The notes under the pieces were generated by a model that saw only the letters and a program-made list of their open reading frames with translations, did no database searches and was not told where the DNA came from. The translations under genes and the position numbers were made by a program. DNA of 64,000 nucleotides from Nakamurella deserti. Lineage in GTDB: Bacteria > Actinomycetota > Actinomycetes > Mycobacteriales > Nakamurellaceae. The stretch spans positions 496,001 through 560,000 of the forward strand of contig NZ_QCXS01000002.1 in assembly GCF_003260015.1 (NCBI RefSeq). The letters are read 5' to 3'. Positions 10,242 through 21,300 of the stretch are shown one piece after another (the first letter of the stretch is position 1; each line of letters begins with the position of its first letter).

Positions 10242-12860
10242 GTGAAAGCACTCCGCCGCTTCAGCGTTCGCCCGCAACTGCCCGCCGCCCTGCGGCCGCT
10301 CGGATCGCTGGTCCGCAACCTCCGATGGTCCTGGCACCCCGCCAGTCAGGACCTGTTCGCCGACATCGACCGCGACCTGTGGAAGCAGGTCGGGGGCGAC
10401 CCGCTGAAACTGCTGGGCTCGGTGAGCACCGCCCGCCTGGAGGAGCTGGCCGCCGACGCCGCGTTCCTCGGGCGGCTGACCGCCCTGGACGCCGACCTGC
10501 AGGCGTACCTGACCGAACCACGCTGGTACCAGCAGCAGGCGACGGACCCGTCGGCGGCACTTCCCGCGGCCATCGCCTACTTCTCGATGGAGTTCGGCGT
10601 CTCGGAGGTGCTGCCCAACTACTCCGGCGGCCTCGGCATCCTGGCCGGCGACCACCTCAAGTCGGCGTCCGACCTCGGGGTGCCGATCATCGGTATCGGG
10701 TTGCTCTACCGCTTCGGCTACTTCTGGCAGTCCCTGTCGTCGGACGGCTGGCAGCAGGAGCACTACCCGGTGCACGACCCCCAGGGGCTGCCGCTGAGCC
10801 GGGTCAAGGGCCCGGACGGCGAGCAGCTGGTGATCAGCGTCGAGATGCCCGGCGACCGGAAGCTCTACGCCCGCATCTGGCAGGCGCAGGTCGGCCGGGT
10901 GCCGTTGCTGCTGCTGGACAGCGACATCGAGCAGAACGACGAGGAGCTGCGCGGCGTCACCGACAAGCTCTACGGCGGCGACCAGGACCACCGCATCAAG
11001 CAGGAGATCCTGGTCGGTGTCGGCGGCCTGCGGGCGGTCCGCGCGTTCTGCGCCGCCACCGGGCACCCGGCCCCCGAGGTCTTCCACATGAACGAGGGCC
11101 ACGCCGGCTTCCTCGGCATCGAACGGATCTCCACGCTCGTCACCGACGAGGGGCTCACCTTCGACCAGGCGTTGTCGGCCGTCCGCGCCGGCACCGTGTT
11201 CACCACGCACACGCCGGTGCCCGCCGGGATCGACCGGTTCCCGATGTCGCTGGTCGAGCACTACCTCGGTCACGACGGCCGGGGCGGCTCGAAGCTGGTC
11301 CCGGGCGTCGGGGTCGGCGAGGTGCTCGCGCTGGGCGTGGAGGACGATCCGAGCCGGTTCAACATGGCCCACATGGGGCTGCGCCTGGCCCAGCGCGCCA
11401 ATGGGGTGGCCAAGCTGCACGGCGTGGTGTCGCGCGAGATGTTCGCCGGTCTCTATCCGGGGTTCGCGCCGGAGGAGGTGCCGATCGGGTCGGTGACCAA
11501 CGGCGTGCACCTGCCGACCTGGGCGTCGCGGGAGATGTACCAGGTGGCCGGGGACATGGCGAACTGGCAGGACCTGGCCTCGGCCGGGGAGTGGCCGCAC
11601 GCGGCCGGTGTGTCCGACGAGCGGCTGTGGGAGCTGCGCAACACGCTGCGCGCGCGGTTGATCGAGATGGCCCGGGCCCGGGTGAAGAAGTCGTGGCTGC
11701 AGCGCGGGCGCACAGAGGCGGAGCTGGGGTGGACCGACTCCATCCTGGGTCCCGACATCCTCACCATCGGGTTCGCCCGCCGGGTGTCGACCTACAAGCG
11801 GTTGACGCTGATGCTGCGCGACCCCGAGCGGCTGCGCGCGCTGCTGCTGGACCCGGAGCGGCCGCTGCAGATCATCGTGGCCGGCAAGGCGCATCCCGCC
11901 GACGACGGTGGCAAGGGCTTCATGCAGGAGATGGTCCGCTTCACCGACGACCCGTCGATCCGGCACCGGATCACCTTCCTGCCCGACTACGACATGAGCA
12001 TGGCGTCGGTGCTGTGCGCCGGGGCCGACGTGTGGCTCAACAACCCGATCCGCCCGCAGGAGGCCTCCGGCACCTCGGGGATGAAGGCCGCGCTCAACGG
12101 TGGCCTCAACCTGTCGATCTCCGACGGCTGGTGGGACGAGCTCTACGACGGCCACGACGGCTGGATGATCCCCACCGCCGACGGCATCGCCGACCACAAC
12201 CGGCGCGACGACCTCGAGGCCAGCGCGCTGTACGACCTGCTGGAGAAGCACGTCACCCGGCTCTTCTACGACCGGGCCTCCGACGACCGGCCCGGCCGCT
12301 GGGTGGAGATGGTGCGGCACACGCTGTCCTACCTGGGCCCACGGGTGCAGGCCACCCGGATGGTGCGCGACTACGTGCAGCGGTACTACGCGCCGGCCGC
12401 GGTGTCCTCCCGCGCGGTGCTGGCCGACGGCTTCGCCCCGGCGAAGGCGCTGGCGGCGTGGAAGGGGTCGGTGCGCACCGCCTGGGACCGGGTGCGGGTG
12501 ATCAACGTGGACACCTCGGGGATCGGCGTCACGCCGTCGCTGGGCAACATGATGACCGTCCGGGCCCACGTCGATCTGGGTGGGCTGACGCCCGCGGACG
12601 TCAGCGTGCAAGCCGTGATCGGCCGCGTCGACTCCCACGACGAGCTGCACGACATGCAGTACTTCGACATGGCGCCTGCGGCGACCGGGGTGGCCGGGGG
12701 CAGCGGTGACGCGCCGACGGTCGGCTCGGCCGACGAGGTGCTCTACGAGTCCGACGTGCCGCTGACCCGGTCGGGTCAGATCGGGTACACCGTGCGGATC
12801 CTGCCGCGCCACGACCTGCTGGCCGCCACGGCGGAGATGGGGCTGGTCGTCACCGCCTGA
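10242..12860 (+). CDS. glgP: Alpha-glucan phosphorylase (GT35)
   Basis: 872 aa. Releases glucose-1-phosphate (or, with phosphate donors, extends chains) from alpha-glucan using pyridoxal phosphate. The start VKALRRFSVRPQLP matches the remembered N-terminus of the mycobacterial homologue, so the GTG at 10242 is preferred over upstream in-frame codons; a TAGTTT hexamer lies eight bases before it and no ribosome site is seen. Internal features include YFSMEFGVSEVLPNYSGGLG, VFHMNEGHAGFL, TTHTPVPAG and EASGTSGMKAALNGGLN, whose Lys is the expected PLP-binding residue. It is divergent from glgE and closes the glucan cycle of this cluster. Same gene order as Rv1326c-Rv1328. Confidence 0.93.
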   Translation: MKALRRFSVRPQLPAALRPLGSLVRNLRWSWHPASQDLFADIDRDLWKQVGGDPLKLLGSVSTARLEELAADAAFLGRLTALDADLQAYLTEPRWYQQQATDPSAALPAAIAYFSMEFGVSEVLPNYSGGLGILAGDHLKSASDLGVPIIGIGLLYRFGYFWQSLSSDGWQQEHYPVHDPQGLPLSRVKGPDGEQLVISVEMPGDRKLYARIWQAQVGRVPLLLLDSDIEQNDEELRGVTDKLYGGDQDHRIKQEILVGVGGLRAVRAFCAATGHPAPEVFHMNEGHAGFLGIERISTLVTDEGLTFDQALSAVRAGTVFTTHTPVPAGIDRFPMSLVEHYLGHDGRGGSKLVPGVGVGEVLALGVEDDPSRFNMAHMGLRLAQRANGVAKLHGVVSREMFAGLYPGFAPEEVPIGSVTNGVHLPTWASREMYQVAGDMANWQDLASAGEWPHAAGVSDERLWELRNTLRARLIEMARARVKKSWLQRGRTEAELGWTDSILGPDILTIGFARRVSTYKRLTLMLRDPERLRALLLDPERPLQIIVAGKAHPADDGGKGFMQEMVRFTDDPSIRHRITFLPDYDMSMASVLCAGADVWLNNPIRPQEASGTSGMKAALNGGLNLSISDGWWDELYDGHDGWMIPTADGIADHNRRDDLEASALYDLLEKHVTRLFYDRASDDRPGRWVEMVRHTLSYLGPRVQATRMVRDYVQRYYAPAAVSSRAVLADGFAPAKALAAWKGSVRTAWDRVRVINVDTSGIGVTPSLGNMMTVRAHVDLGGLTPADVSVQAVIGRVDSHDELHDMQYFDMAPAATGVAGGSGDAPTVGSADEVLYESDVPLTRSGQIGYTVRILPRHDLLAATAEMGLVVTA

Positions 12861-12897
12861 CCGTCCACAACCGGCGGGAGACGCCGGGTTGTCCCCA

Positions 12898-12935
12898 CAC
12901 CGGCCCCCGCACGCTTCCGCGTCCGGGGGCCGGTG
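12898..12935 (+). terminator. Hairpin terminator downstream of glgP
   Basis: A perfect 12-bp inverted repeat (12898-12909 with 12924-12935, CACCGGCCCCCG and its complement) around a 14-base loop lies 37 bases after the glgP stop. It has no clear T-run, as is common for actinobacterial hairpins. Confidence 0.6.
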
Positions 12936-12991
12936 GCCTTTCCTGGACCGGAGCGGCCGCATCCGGCGGTCGCCAGGGGAGGGGAACCACC

Positions 12992-13468
12992 ATGGGATCG
13001 TCGGTCGCACATCTGGTCGGCAACGTGGCCACCGAATTGCGTACGTCGCTGGAGAACGCCGGGCACGAGCGGGTGTCGTTCCGGTTGATCGCCACCGAGC
13101 GACGGCGTGACGCCGCCACCGGGGCCTGGACGGACGGCGACGAGTTCGCGGTCACCGTCGTCTGCTGGGGAGCGCTCGCGCGCAACGTCGCCCAGTCGGT
13201 CCGGTTGGGCGACCCGCTGCTGGTCAGCGGCCGGCTGACCAGCCGCCGGTACGAGGTCGAGGGCGACCTGAAGTACGTGACCGAGCTGCGCGCCGTCCAG
13301 GTCGGCCACGACCTGAGCCGTGGTCGGTCGGTCTTCTCGCGGTCGGCGGCCGCGGTCGGCGGGACGGGTACGCCGCTCGCCGAGGCCGACGCCGACCCGC
13401 ACCAGGCGGCCGACCGGGCCGCCGCGGGCGACGGTGCCGTCGACGAGATGCTCGCCGCGGCGTTCTGA
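12992..13468 (+). CDS. Single-stranded DNA-binding protein paralogue
   Basis: 158 aa. An OB-fold SSB: VAHLVGNVATELRTS at the start, VSFRLIATERRRDAATGAWTD, then FAVTVVCWGALARNVAQSV and DPLLVSGRLTSRRYE, the normal order of strands. The C-terminus ends AAAF without the full acidic DDDIPF-type tail of the main replication SSB, so this is probably the second, non-essential SSB of actinobacteria (as with SsbB or Rv2478c). It stands upstream of ettA in the same neighbourhood as Rv2478c-Rv2477c, here separated by three other genes. The start ATG has a GGGGAGGGGAACCACC ribosome site. Confidence 0.88.
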   Translation: MGSSVAHLVGNVATELRTSLENAGHERVSFRLIATERRRDAATGAWTDGDEFAVTVVCWGALARNVAQSVRLGDPLLVSGRLTSRRYEVEGDLKYVTELRAVQVGHDLSRGRSVFSRSAAAVGGTGTPLAEADADPHQAADRAAAGDGAVDEMLAAAF

Positions 13469-13616
13469 GCCGGCGGTCGGGACCGGCGTCGTGGACGGTG
13501 TTGTCGGCCGGCGGTGTGGGCCGGCGGTCGGTTCCGGTGCGCCGCGGGTCCGGCCGCCGGGGCGGTGACCGGCCACTGCCGCAGGTCCGGCCGTTGCCGC
13601 GGTGACCGGTGGTGGG

Positions 13617-14003
13617 TCACCCCCGCCGGACGCGGCGGATGCGGATCGGGCCCTTCGCGGTGGACGGGTCGACCACCGCGCCGCCCTGGGTGATGACGAC
13701 CTCGCCCGCGGTGACGAGCCGGCGGGCGGCGGCCCGGGCGGGTTCCATCAGGTCCCGCCAGGTGTCGCCGCCGACCGCCCGGGCGGCGTCGGACGGGCAG
13801 ATCGTCGCGTCGGACGCGCGGGCTGCGAGCAACGACAGGATGGTGGTCTCCAGCTCGCGGTCGGTACTGCGGACGCCGGTGCGGCGGCAGGCGTCCGAGC
13901 AGTACCGGACGGCGTCCCAGTCCCGCTCCCACTTCTTCCGCCAGGTGATGGTGCGGCCGCAGACCGTGCACGGTTTCGACGGGAGGGCGGATCGGTGGGC
14001 CAT
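13617..14003 (-). CDS. DUF2256-DUF3253 fusion protein
   Basis: 128 aa. Residues about 8-42 form a DUF2256 zinc-ribbon-like module: [18 protein letters not shown] followed by [10 protein letters not shown]. Residues about 48-128 form a DUF3253 domain, which looks like a small winged-helix ([22 protein letters not shown], then [16 protein letters not shown]). No activity is known for either. DUF2256 genes are often next to cryptochrome or photolyase genes, and here the divergent neighbour is a photolyase-like gene. The ATG at 14003 was chosen because the sequence upstream is a repeat region with no conserved coding signal, although the frame stays open. Confidence 0.75.
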   Translation of the reverse strand: MAHRSALPSKPCTVCGRTITWRKKWERDWDAVRYCSDACRRTGVRSTDRELETTILSLLAARASDATICPSDAARAVGGDTWRDLMEPARAAARRLVTAGEVVITQGGAVVDPSTAKGPIRIRRVRRG

Positions 14004-14059
14004 GTCCCGACTATGCCCCGACGCGGGCACCGGCTGCCGTCCTGGTCGTGGTCGGCCGT

Positions 14060-14225
14060 GGCTGCACGGCTGTCCGGCAGTCGCTGCGCGACGGACGCCG
14101 CACCGCTGTCGGGGCTGTCCGGCTGTCACTGTCCGGCTGTCACTGTCCGGCTGTCGCTGCGCGACGGACGCCGCCCGGCTGTCGTCGCCCGTCGGACGCT
14201 GCCCGGCTGTCGTTGCCGTCGGTCG
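14060..14225. repeat. Degenerate tandem repeats between two divergent genes
   Basis: The 367-bp gap between the DUF2256 gene and the photolyase-like gene (14004-14370) contains short units such as CTGTCCGG, CTGTCACTGTCCGG and CTGTCGCTGCGCGACGGACG repeated several times. All frames stay open through it because of base composition, but no gene is supported there. The promoters of the two genes must lie in or beside it. Confidence 0.6.
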
Positions 14226-14370
14226 TGGCCCCGGGGTGCGTGCCCGCCGGCCGTCGCCGTAGCCGGGTGGCACGCGCCCGGGCCGTTCCGATTCCGGCCC
14301 GCGCCGCCGGCCGGCCCGCCCGGTGCGGGCCGGAGGATGGCCGGCACGGGATCTGGGCACAGGCTCTCGC

Positions 14371-15618
14371 ATGCCCGTCCTGCCCAGCCCGCCGTCCATC
14401 GCCGACGGCGCGACCACCGCCGACGTCGTGGGGTGGGTCGCCACGCATCTGGGCGACCTGACCCTCGAGGGTCCCGACGGGATCGCGCCCGGTGCCTTCC
14501 GCGGTGGACAGTCCGCCGCCGACGCGGCGCTGGCCCTACTCGACGTCGCCGGTTACGCCGGACGGCGCAGCACGGTGCTGCCGGAGTCCCGCCGCGGCGC
14601 GAGCCGGATGTCGCCCTACATCCGCTACGGGCTCACCACGCTGCCCCAGGTGTGGGCCGCGGTCGCCGGCGCCCCGAGCCGCGACCGGGGCCGGTACCGC
14701 GACGAGTTGCTGTGGCAGGAGTTCGCCCGGCACCTCTACGCCCGCGTCGGCGGGGCCAACGGCGAAGCACTGAAGAACCTCCAACCGACGACCCGGTCCC
14801 CGACGGACGTCCCCTGGTCGCTGGACGACCCGTGGCCGTCGGCGATGAACTGCATGCGGTTCGTCACCGACGAGCTGCACCGGGACGGCTGGTTGGTCAA
14901 CCAGACCCGGATGTGGCTCGCCTCCCAGTGGGCCGTCCGGGCCGGTGCGGACTGGCGCGCGGGGGAGGACGCCATGTTCACCCACCTGCTCGACGGTTCC
15001 CGCGCGGCGAACCGGCTCGGGTGGCAGTGGACGGTCGGTACCGGCAGCGGCAAGCCGTACGGCTTCAGTCGCTGGCAGGTCGAGAAGCGCGCGCCCGAGC
15101 TGTGCCGCAGCTGCCCGTTGCGCGGTGCCTGCCCGATCGAGCGGTGGCCCGACGCCGACCCCGGCCCCCGCGCCGACGGGCCGCCACTGAACCGGGCCCC
15201 GGTACCCGCCGGGCCGTCCCGTCCCGAGAACCCGGGCGCCGCGGACACCGTCTGGCTCACCGCCGAATCGCTCGGCACCGCCGACCCGGCGCTCGCCGCC
15301 GACCCGGAACGTCCCGCCGTGTTCGTCTTCGACGAGCCGCTGCTGCGCCGACTGCGGCTGTCCGGCAAGCGCCTGGTGTTCCTGGCCGAGACCCTCGGCG
15401 AGCTCGCCGCGCTGCGTCCGCTGGAGGTCCGACGCGGTCGGGTCGTCGACGAGCTCGCCGGCCGCACCCTCGCGGCGACCTGGACGCCGGTGCCCGGCTG
15501 GGCCCGCATCGCCGCCACCCTGGCCCCGTCGGAACTGCACCCCTGGCCCTGGCTGGTGCGTCCCGGCACCACGTCGGTCAGCTCGTACAGCGCGTGGCGT
15601 CGTGACGCAGGGGCGTGA
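14371..15618 (+). CDS. Photolyase/cryptochrome-like FAD-binding protein with permuted domains and four cysteines
   Basis: 415 aa. Residues about 40-240 resemble the helical FAD-binding domain of photolyases: [35 protein letters not shown] (phosphate-binding Arg/Ser), [18 protein letters not shown], then [19 protein letters not shown] and MWLASQW. Residues about 293-400 look like the alpha/beta domain that normally comes first: [30 protein letters not shown] and [13 protein letters not shown] followed by LEVRRG. The domain order is therefore swapped and the alpha/beta part is short. Cys161, Cys245, Cys248 and Cys254 have a spacing close to the cluster ligands of iron-sulfur photolyases (PhrB type). 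DNA repair or light sensing is likely but unproven. The ATG at 14371 starts just before the conserved region. Confidence 0.75.
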   Translation: MPVLPSPPSIADGATTADVVGWVATHLGDLTLEGPDGIAPGAFRGGQSAADAALALLDVAGYAGRRSTVLPESRRGASRMSPYIRYGLTTLPQVWAAVAGAPSRDRGRYRDELLWQEFARHLYARVGGANGEALKNLQPTTRSPTDVPWSLDDPWPSAMNCMRFVTDELHRDGWLVNQTRMWLASQWAVRAGADWRAGEDAMFTHLLDGSRAANRLGWQWTVGTGSGKPYGFSRWQVEKRAPELCRSCPLRGACPIERWPDADPGPRADGPPLNRAPVPAGPSRPENPGAADTVWLTAESLGTADPALAADPERPAVFVFDEPLLRRLRLSGKRLVFLAETLGELAALRPLEVRRGRVVDELAGRTLAATWTPVPGWARIAATLAPSELHPWPWLVRPGTTSVSSYSAWRRDAGA

Positions 15619-15656
15619 CGGCGACACGGATCCCGCCCGTTTCGTACGTCGGACGA

Positions 15657-15668
15657 GTGAACGTTCAC
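15657..15668. promoter_or_regulatory. 12-bp perfect palindrome upstream of the receiver gene
   Basis: GTGAACGTTCAC is exactly self-complementary and lies about 31 bases upstream of the -10 hexamer of the receiver-domain gene, a position suited to an activator or repressor. The binding protein is unknown. Confidence 0.4.
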
Positions 15669-15698
15669 CTGAACGTCTACGCAGGGTCATCGATTCCG

Positions 15699-15704
15699 TA
15701 TTCT
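15699..15704 (+). promoter_or_regulatory. -10 hexamer for a leaderless receiver-domain transcript
   Basis: TATTCT is followed by six bases and the GTG at 15711. There is no ribosome site, so the message is probably leaderless. Confidence 0.5.
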
Positions 15705-15710
15705 GACGGG

Positions 15711-16172
15711 GTGCCCACCACCGCCTCCGCCGTCTCTCCCGGGAGCTCGTCCGGCGTCGTCCCCGGCGTCCAGCCGGCCGCCGGCGCGGTGCTCGTGGTG
15801 GATACCGACCCCGACCTGCGGAAGCTGGCTGCGACGTGGCTGCGCCTCACCGGGTTCTCCGTGCGCACCGCATCCGACGCCGGGGCGGCCCTGGCGCTGC
15901 TGACCGACGGTGAGGTCGGTTGTGTCGTCGTCGACCACGCCCCCGACGCCCCGGCGGTGACCGCCGACCTCCTGGACGCCGTGCGCCGCCGGCACCCCGA
16001 CTGCCGCACGGTCGTCACCTCGGTCCTGGACGCGCAGGACTACCCGGCGGCCGACGCCGCCCTGCCCAAGCCATTCAGCCGCGTCCAGCTCGTCGCCGCG
16101 GTGCTTCCGGCGGCGCCGCTGCCGGGGCCACGCGCCGCGAGCGACGTGCCGAAGGCCACCCCGCCGCGCTGA
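15711..16172 (+). CDS. Stand-alone response-regulator receiver-like protein
   Basis: 153 aa. After a Ser/Ala/Pro-rich N-terminus of about 25 residues comes a receiver fold: AVLVVDTDPDLRKLAATWLR with the acidic pair, VGCVVVDHAPDAP with the presumed phospho-Asp, TVVTSV with the conserved Thr or Ser position, and ALPKPFSRVQLVAAVL with the Lys-Pro switch. There is no output domain. No histidine kinase is nearby. It may act by protein contact, as do CheY-like and anti-sigma-network receivers. The GTG at 15711 is preferred because a TATTCT hexamer is correctly placed before it. Confidence 0.7.
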   Translation: MPTTASAVSPGSSSGVVPGVQPAAGAVLVVDTDPDLRKLAATWLRLTGFSVRTASDAGAALALLTDGEVGCVVVDHAPDAPAVTADLLDAVRRRHPDCRTVVTSVLDAQDYPAADAALPKPFSRVQLVAAVLPAAPLPGPRAASDVPKATPPR

Positions 16173-16564
16173 CCCGGGTCGGGGCCGACCGACGCCCCCG
16201 GTCCCGTCGCTCCCGCCGCGCGGAGCCGGTGGGACCAGTCGACAACCGGCCGGACCGGCCGACAGGCGCCCGTGCGCGACCGCCCGTCCAGTCCCGCCCC
16301 CGGACCCGTCGCTCCCGCCGCGGGGAGCCGGCCGGACCAGCCGGCTCGCGCCCACGCGTGTCTGCCGCCCTGATCCCGCCCCCGGCGGGGCGCGTCCCTG
16401 CCGCCTGCGGCGATGCGTCCCTGCCGCCTGCGGCGACGCCGTCATCACGCTGAACCGGGTGCTGGCCGCAGACGCCATCAGGCAGACTGTGGGGCGGGTT
16501 CGCCCGGACACGCCCCGGCACAGCGGGCGTGCAGGCACGTTCTAGAGGCAGGCAGAGACACACG
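16173..16564. other. Repeat-bearing intergenic region before ettA
   Basis: This 392-bp stretch has no supported gene. It contains a roughly 35-bp segment twice (around 16202 and 16306, each starting CCCGTCGCTCCCGCCGCG or nearly so, then GAGCCGG) and an exact 22-bp tandem unit at 16392-16413 and 16415-16436 with one base between them. The ettA leader occupies the last part. Confidence 0.55.
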
Positions 16565-18241
<1,677 letters not shown>

Positions 18242-18390
18242 CCGGTGCCCGGTCCGGTCCGCGTCCCGTCCGGGCGCGGACCGAGCCGGGACCGGCCGGG
18301 GCCCGTTAGGGTCGGTGTCGGGGTCGCAACGGCGCGACACCGACAGCCCACCGGCTCCGGTGCGCTGGGGACGAGACAGGCGCGGGTGGC

Positions 18391-21300
18391 ATGGCAGTGA
18401 CGGACGAGACCCGGACCAGCAACGCGGCGGTGCGCGAGGCGTGCGCGTTGCGGCCCGACATCGCGACGACCATCGGCCGGTACTTCCGGCACGTGGCGGT
18501 GGAGGATCTGCCGGACAGTGCGGCCGACGTGGTGGCCATCGTGGCGGCCCACCAGCGGCTGGCGCGGAACCGGGTGCCCGGGGAGTCGCGCATCCGGCTG
18601 TTCAACCCGCAGTCCACCGGTGACCGGTGGTCGGCCGATTCCACCGTGATCGACCTGGTCAACGACGACATGCCCTACCTCGTCGACTCCGTGATCAGCG
18701 CGCTGGCCGCCGCCGGCGCGGTGGTGCACCGGGTGCTGCACCCCATCCTCGAGGTCCGCCGGGACCCGGGCGGCGCCCTGGTCGAGGTGCTGGGCGGTTC
18801 GCACCGCAGCGGGCACCGCAGCCGGGACGTCCTCGCCGAGTCGTGGATGCACGTGCTGATCGACCGGATCACCGACGCCGAACGCGCGGAACGGATCGAG
18901 GCCGAGGTGGCCGCGGTGCTCGCGCAGGTCCGCCACGTCGTGGAGGACAGCACCGATCTCGCCGAGCTGGCCCGGGCCACCGCCACCGACATCCGGCGCA
19001 ACCCGCCGCACCGCCCGGCGCAGGAGATCATCGAGACCGCCGACCTGCTCGACTGGCTGACCGAGGGCAACCTGACGTTCCTGGGGGCACAGCAGTACGA
19101 CCAGGTGGCCGGCGACGAGCGGCTGGTCCCCGAACCCGACACCGGTCTGGGCCTGCTGCGGGACAACACCGACCCGGACGGCTTCACCGCCGCCATCGGC
19201 GCGCCCCACGACCTGGGCCTGATGATGGTGTCCAAGGCGTCGGCGGTGTCGCCGCTGGCGAAGAACCTGCCGCCGTTCTACCTGGCCGTGCGGCTCTACG
19301 ACGACCGCGGTGAGCCGGTGGGCGAGCTGCGGTTCCTCGGCATCCTCACCGCCCGCGCGCTCAACGCCGACGTCACCGCCACCCCGGTGCTGCGCCGCGT
19401 CGTGGACCAGGTGCTGCTGGCGGTGGGGGCGACCCCGGAGTCCTACAACGGGCAGCGGGCGCTGGACCTGCTGACCGGATATCCGCGCGCCGAGTTGTTC
19501 TGGGCCCCGGTCGATTCCATCGTCGGACTGGTGCGCAGCATCCTGCAGAGCATCGCCCGGCGGCAGCTGCGGTTGTTCCTGCAGGCCGACCCGTTCGGAC
19601 GGTTCATCGACGCCATGGTGTACCTGCCGCGGGACCGCTACACCACCACTGCGCGGCTGGCCATGCAGGACGAGCTGCTCGCCCGGTTGCACGGGTCGGC
19701 CATCCGCCACACCGCGCGGATCGGGGACTCGGCGCTGGCCGCCGTCCACTTCATCGTCACCACCGACCCGGCCGAGCGGGTCCAGCTGGACGACGACAGC
19801 GTCGCGGCGCTCACCGAGGCGGTCCGGCGCACCATCCGCACCTGGGAGGACGAGCTCGCCGCCGGGGTGCTGCGCTCGTCGGTGAGTGCCGCGACCGCGG
19901 CGGCCGTCGCCGACAACGGCGGCGACATCAGCGATCTGGACGTCGACGACGCCGACATCGACGAGGTGCTCGACACCGCGGGCGAGCGGTCGCGGTACAG
20001 CCGGGCGTTCGACGCCGCCTACAAGGAGGACTACAGCTCCGCCGAGGCGGTCGTGGACCTGCACCGGCTGGACGGGCTCCGCGGTCCCGACGACATCGCC
20101 CTCGCGTTGTCCGACGCGCCCGGCGAGCAGGCCGGCAACCGGCGGCTCAAGATCTACGTCACCGGGGCCACGATCACGCTGTCCCGGGCGCTGCCGCTGC
20201 TGCAGAGCCTGGGCGCGGTCGTCATCGACGAGAACCCGTACCAGGTCACCCGCAGCGACGGGACCCCCTCGCGCATCTACGATTTCGGGCTGCAACTCCC
20301 CGAGGCCTACCTCGCCCGGGCCGGCGTGGGCACCGACGAGGGGCAGGTCGCGGCCCGTAACCGGGTCACCGACGCGTTCACGGCGGCCTGGAACGGTCGC
20401 GCCGAGGTCGACGGGCTCAACGAGCTGGTCCTCGCGGCCGGCCTGGACTGGCGTCAGGTCACGGTCTTCCGGGCCTACGCGAAATACCTCCGGCAGATCG
20501 GGACGCCCTACACCCAGGGTTATCTCGAGTCGGTGCTGGTGTCGCACGCCGCGATCGCCGGGCAGCTCGCCGCGTTGTTCGCGGTGCGCTTCGATCCCGA
20601 GCGGTACGCCGCCGACGACGCGGGTGCGGCCGCCCGGGCCGCCGAGAACGACCGGCTGGCCGCCGCGATCACCGAGAACCTCGACGCGGTGACGAGTCTG
20701 GACGCCGACCGGATCCTGCGGACCTACCTGCAGCTGATCCTGGGCACTGTGCGGACCAACGCCCACCGGCGTGGGGCCGACGGCGCCCAGCGCGACTTCT
20801 GGGCGTTCAAGCTGGCCCCGCAGCGGATCCCTTCGCTGCCGAAACCGGTTCCTGCGCACGAGATCTGGGTGTACTCGCCGTGGGTCGAGGGAGTGCACCT
20901 GCGATTCGGCGACATCGCCCGTGGCGGGCTGCGCTGGTCGGACCGGCCGGAGGACTTCCGCACCGAGGTACTCGGCCTGGTCAAGGCGCAGGAGGTGAAG
21001 AACGCGGTCATCGTGCCGGTCGGCGCCAAGGGCGGCTTCGTGGTGAAGCAACCCCCCGCCGCCACCGGTGATCCGGTGGCCGACCGCGAGGCGTTCGTCG
21101 CCGAGGGGGTGCGCTGCTACCGGATGTTCATCCAGGCACTGCTGGACGTCACCGACAACCGTTCCGGCACCACGATCGTCGCGCCCCGGCAGGTCGTGCG
21201 TCACGACAGCGACGACTCGTACCTGGTGGTCGCGGCGGACAAGGGCACCGCCACCTTCTCCGACATCGCCAACGCGGTGGCGGTGGAGAACGGATTCTGG

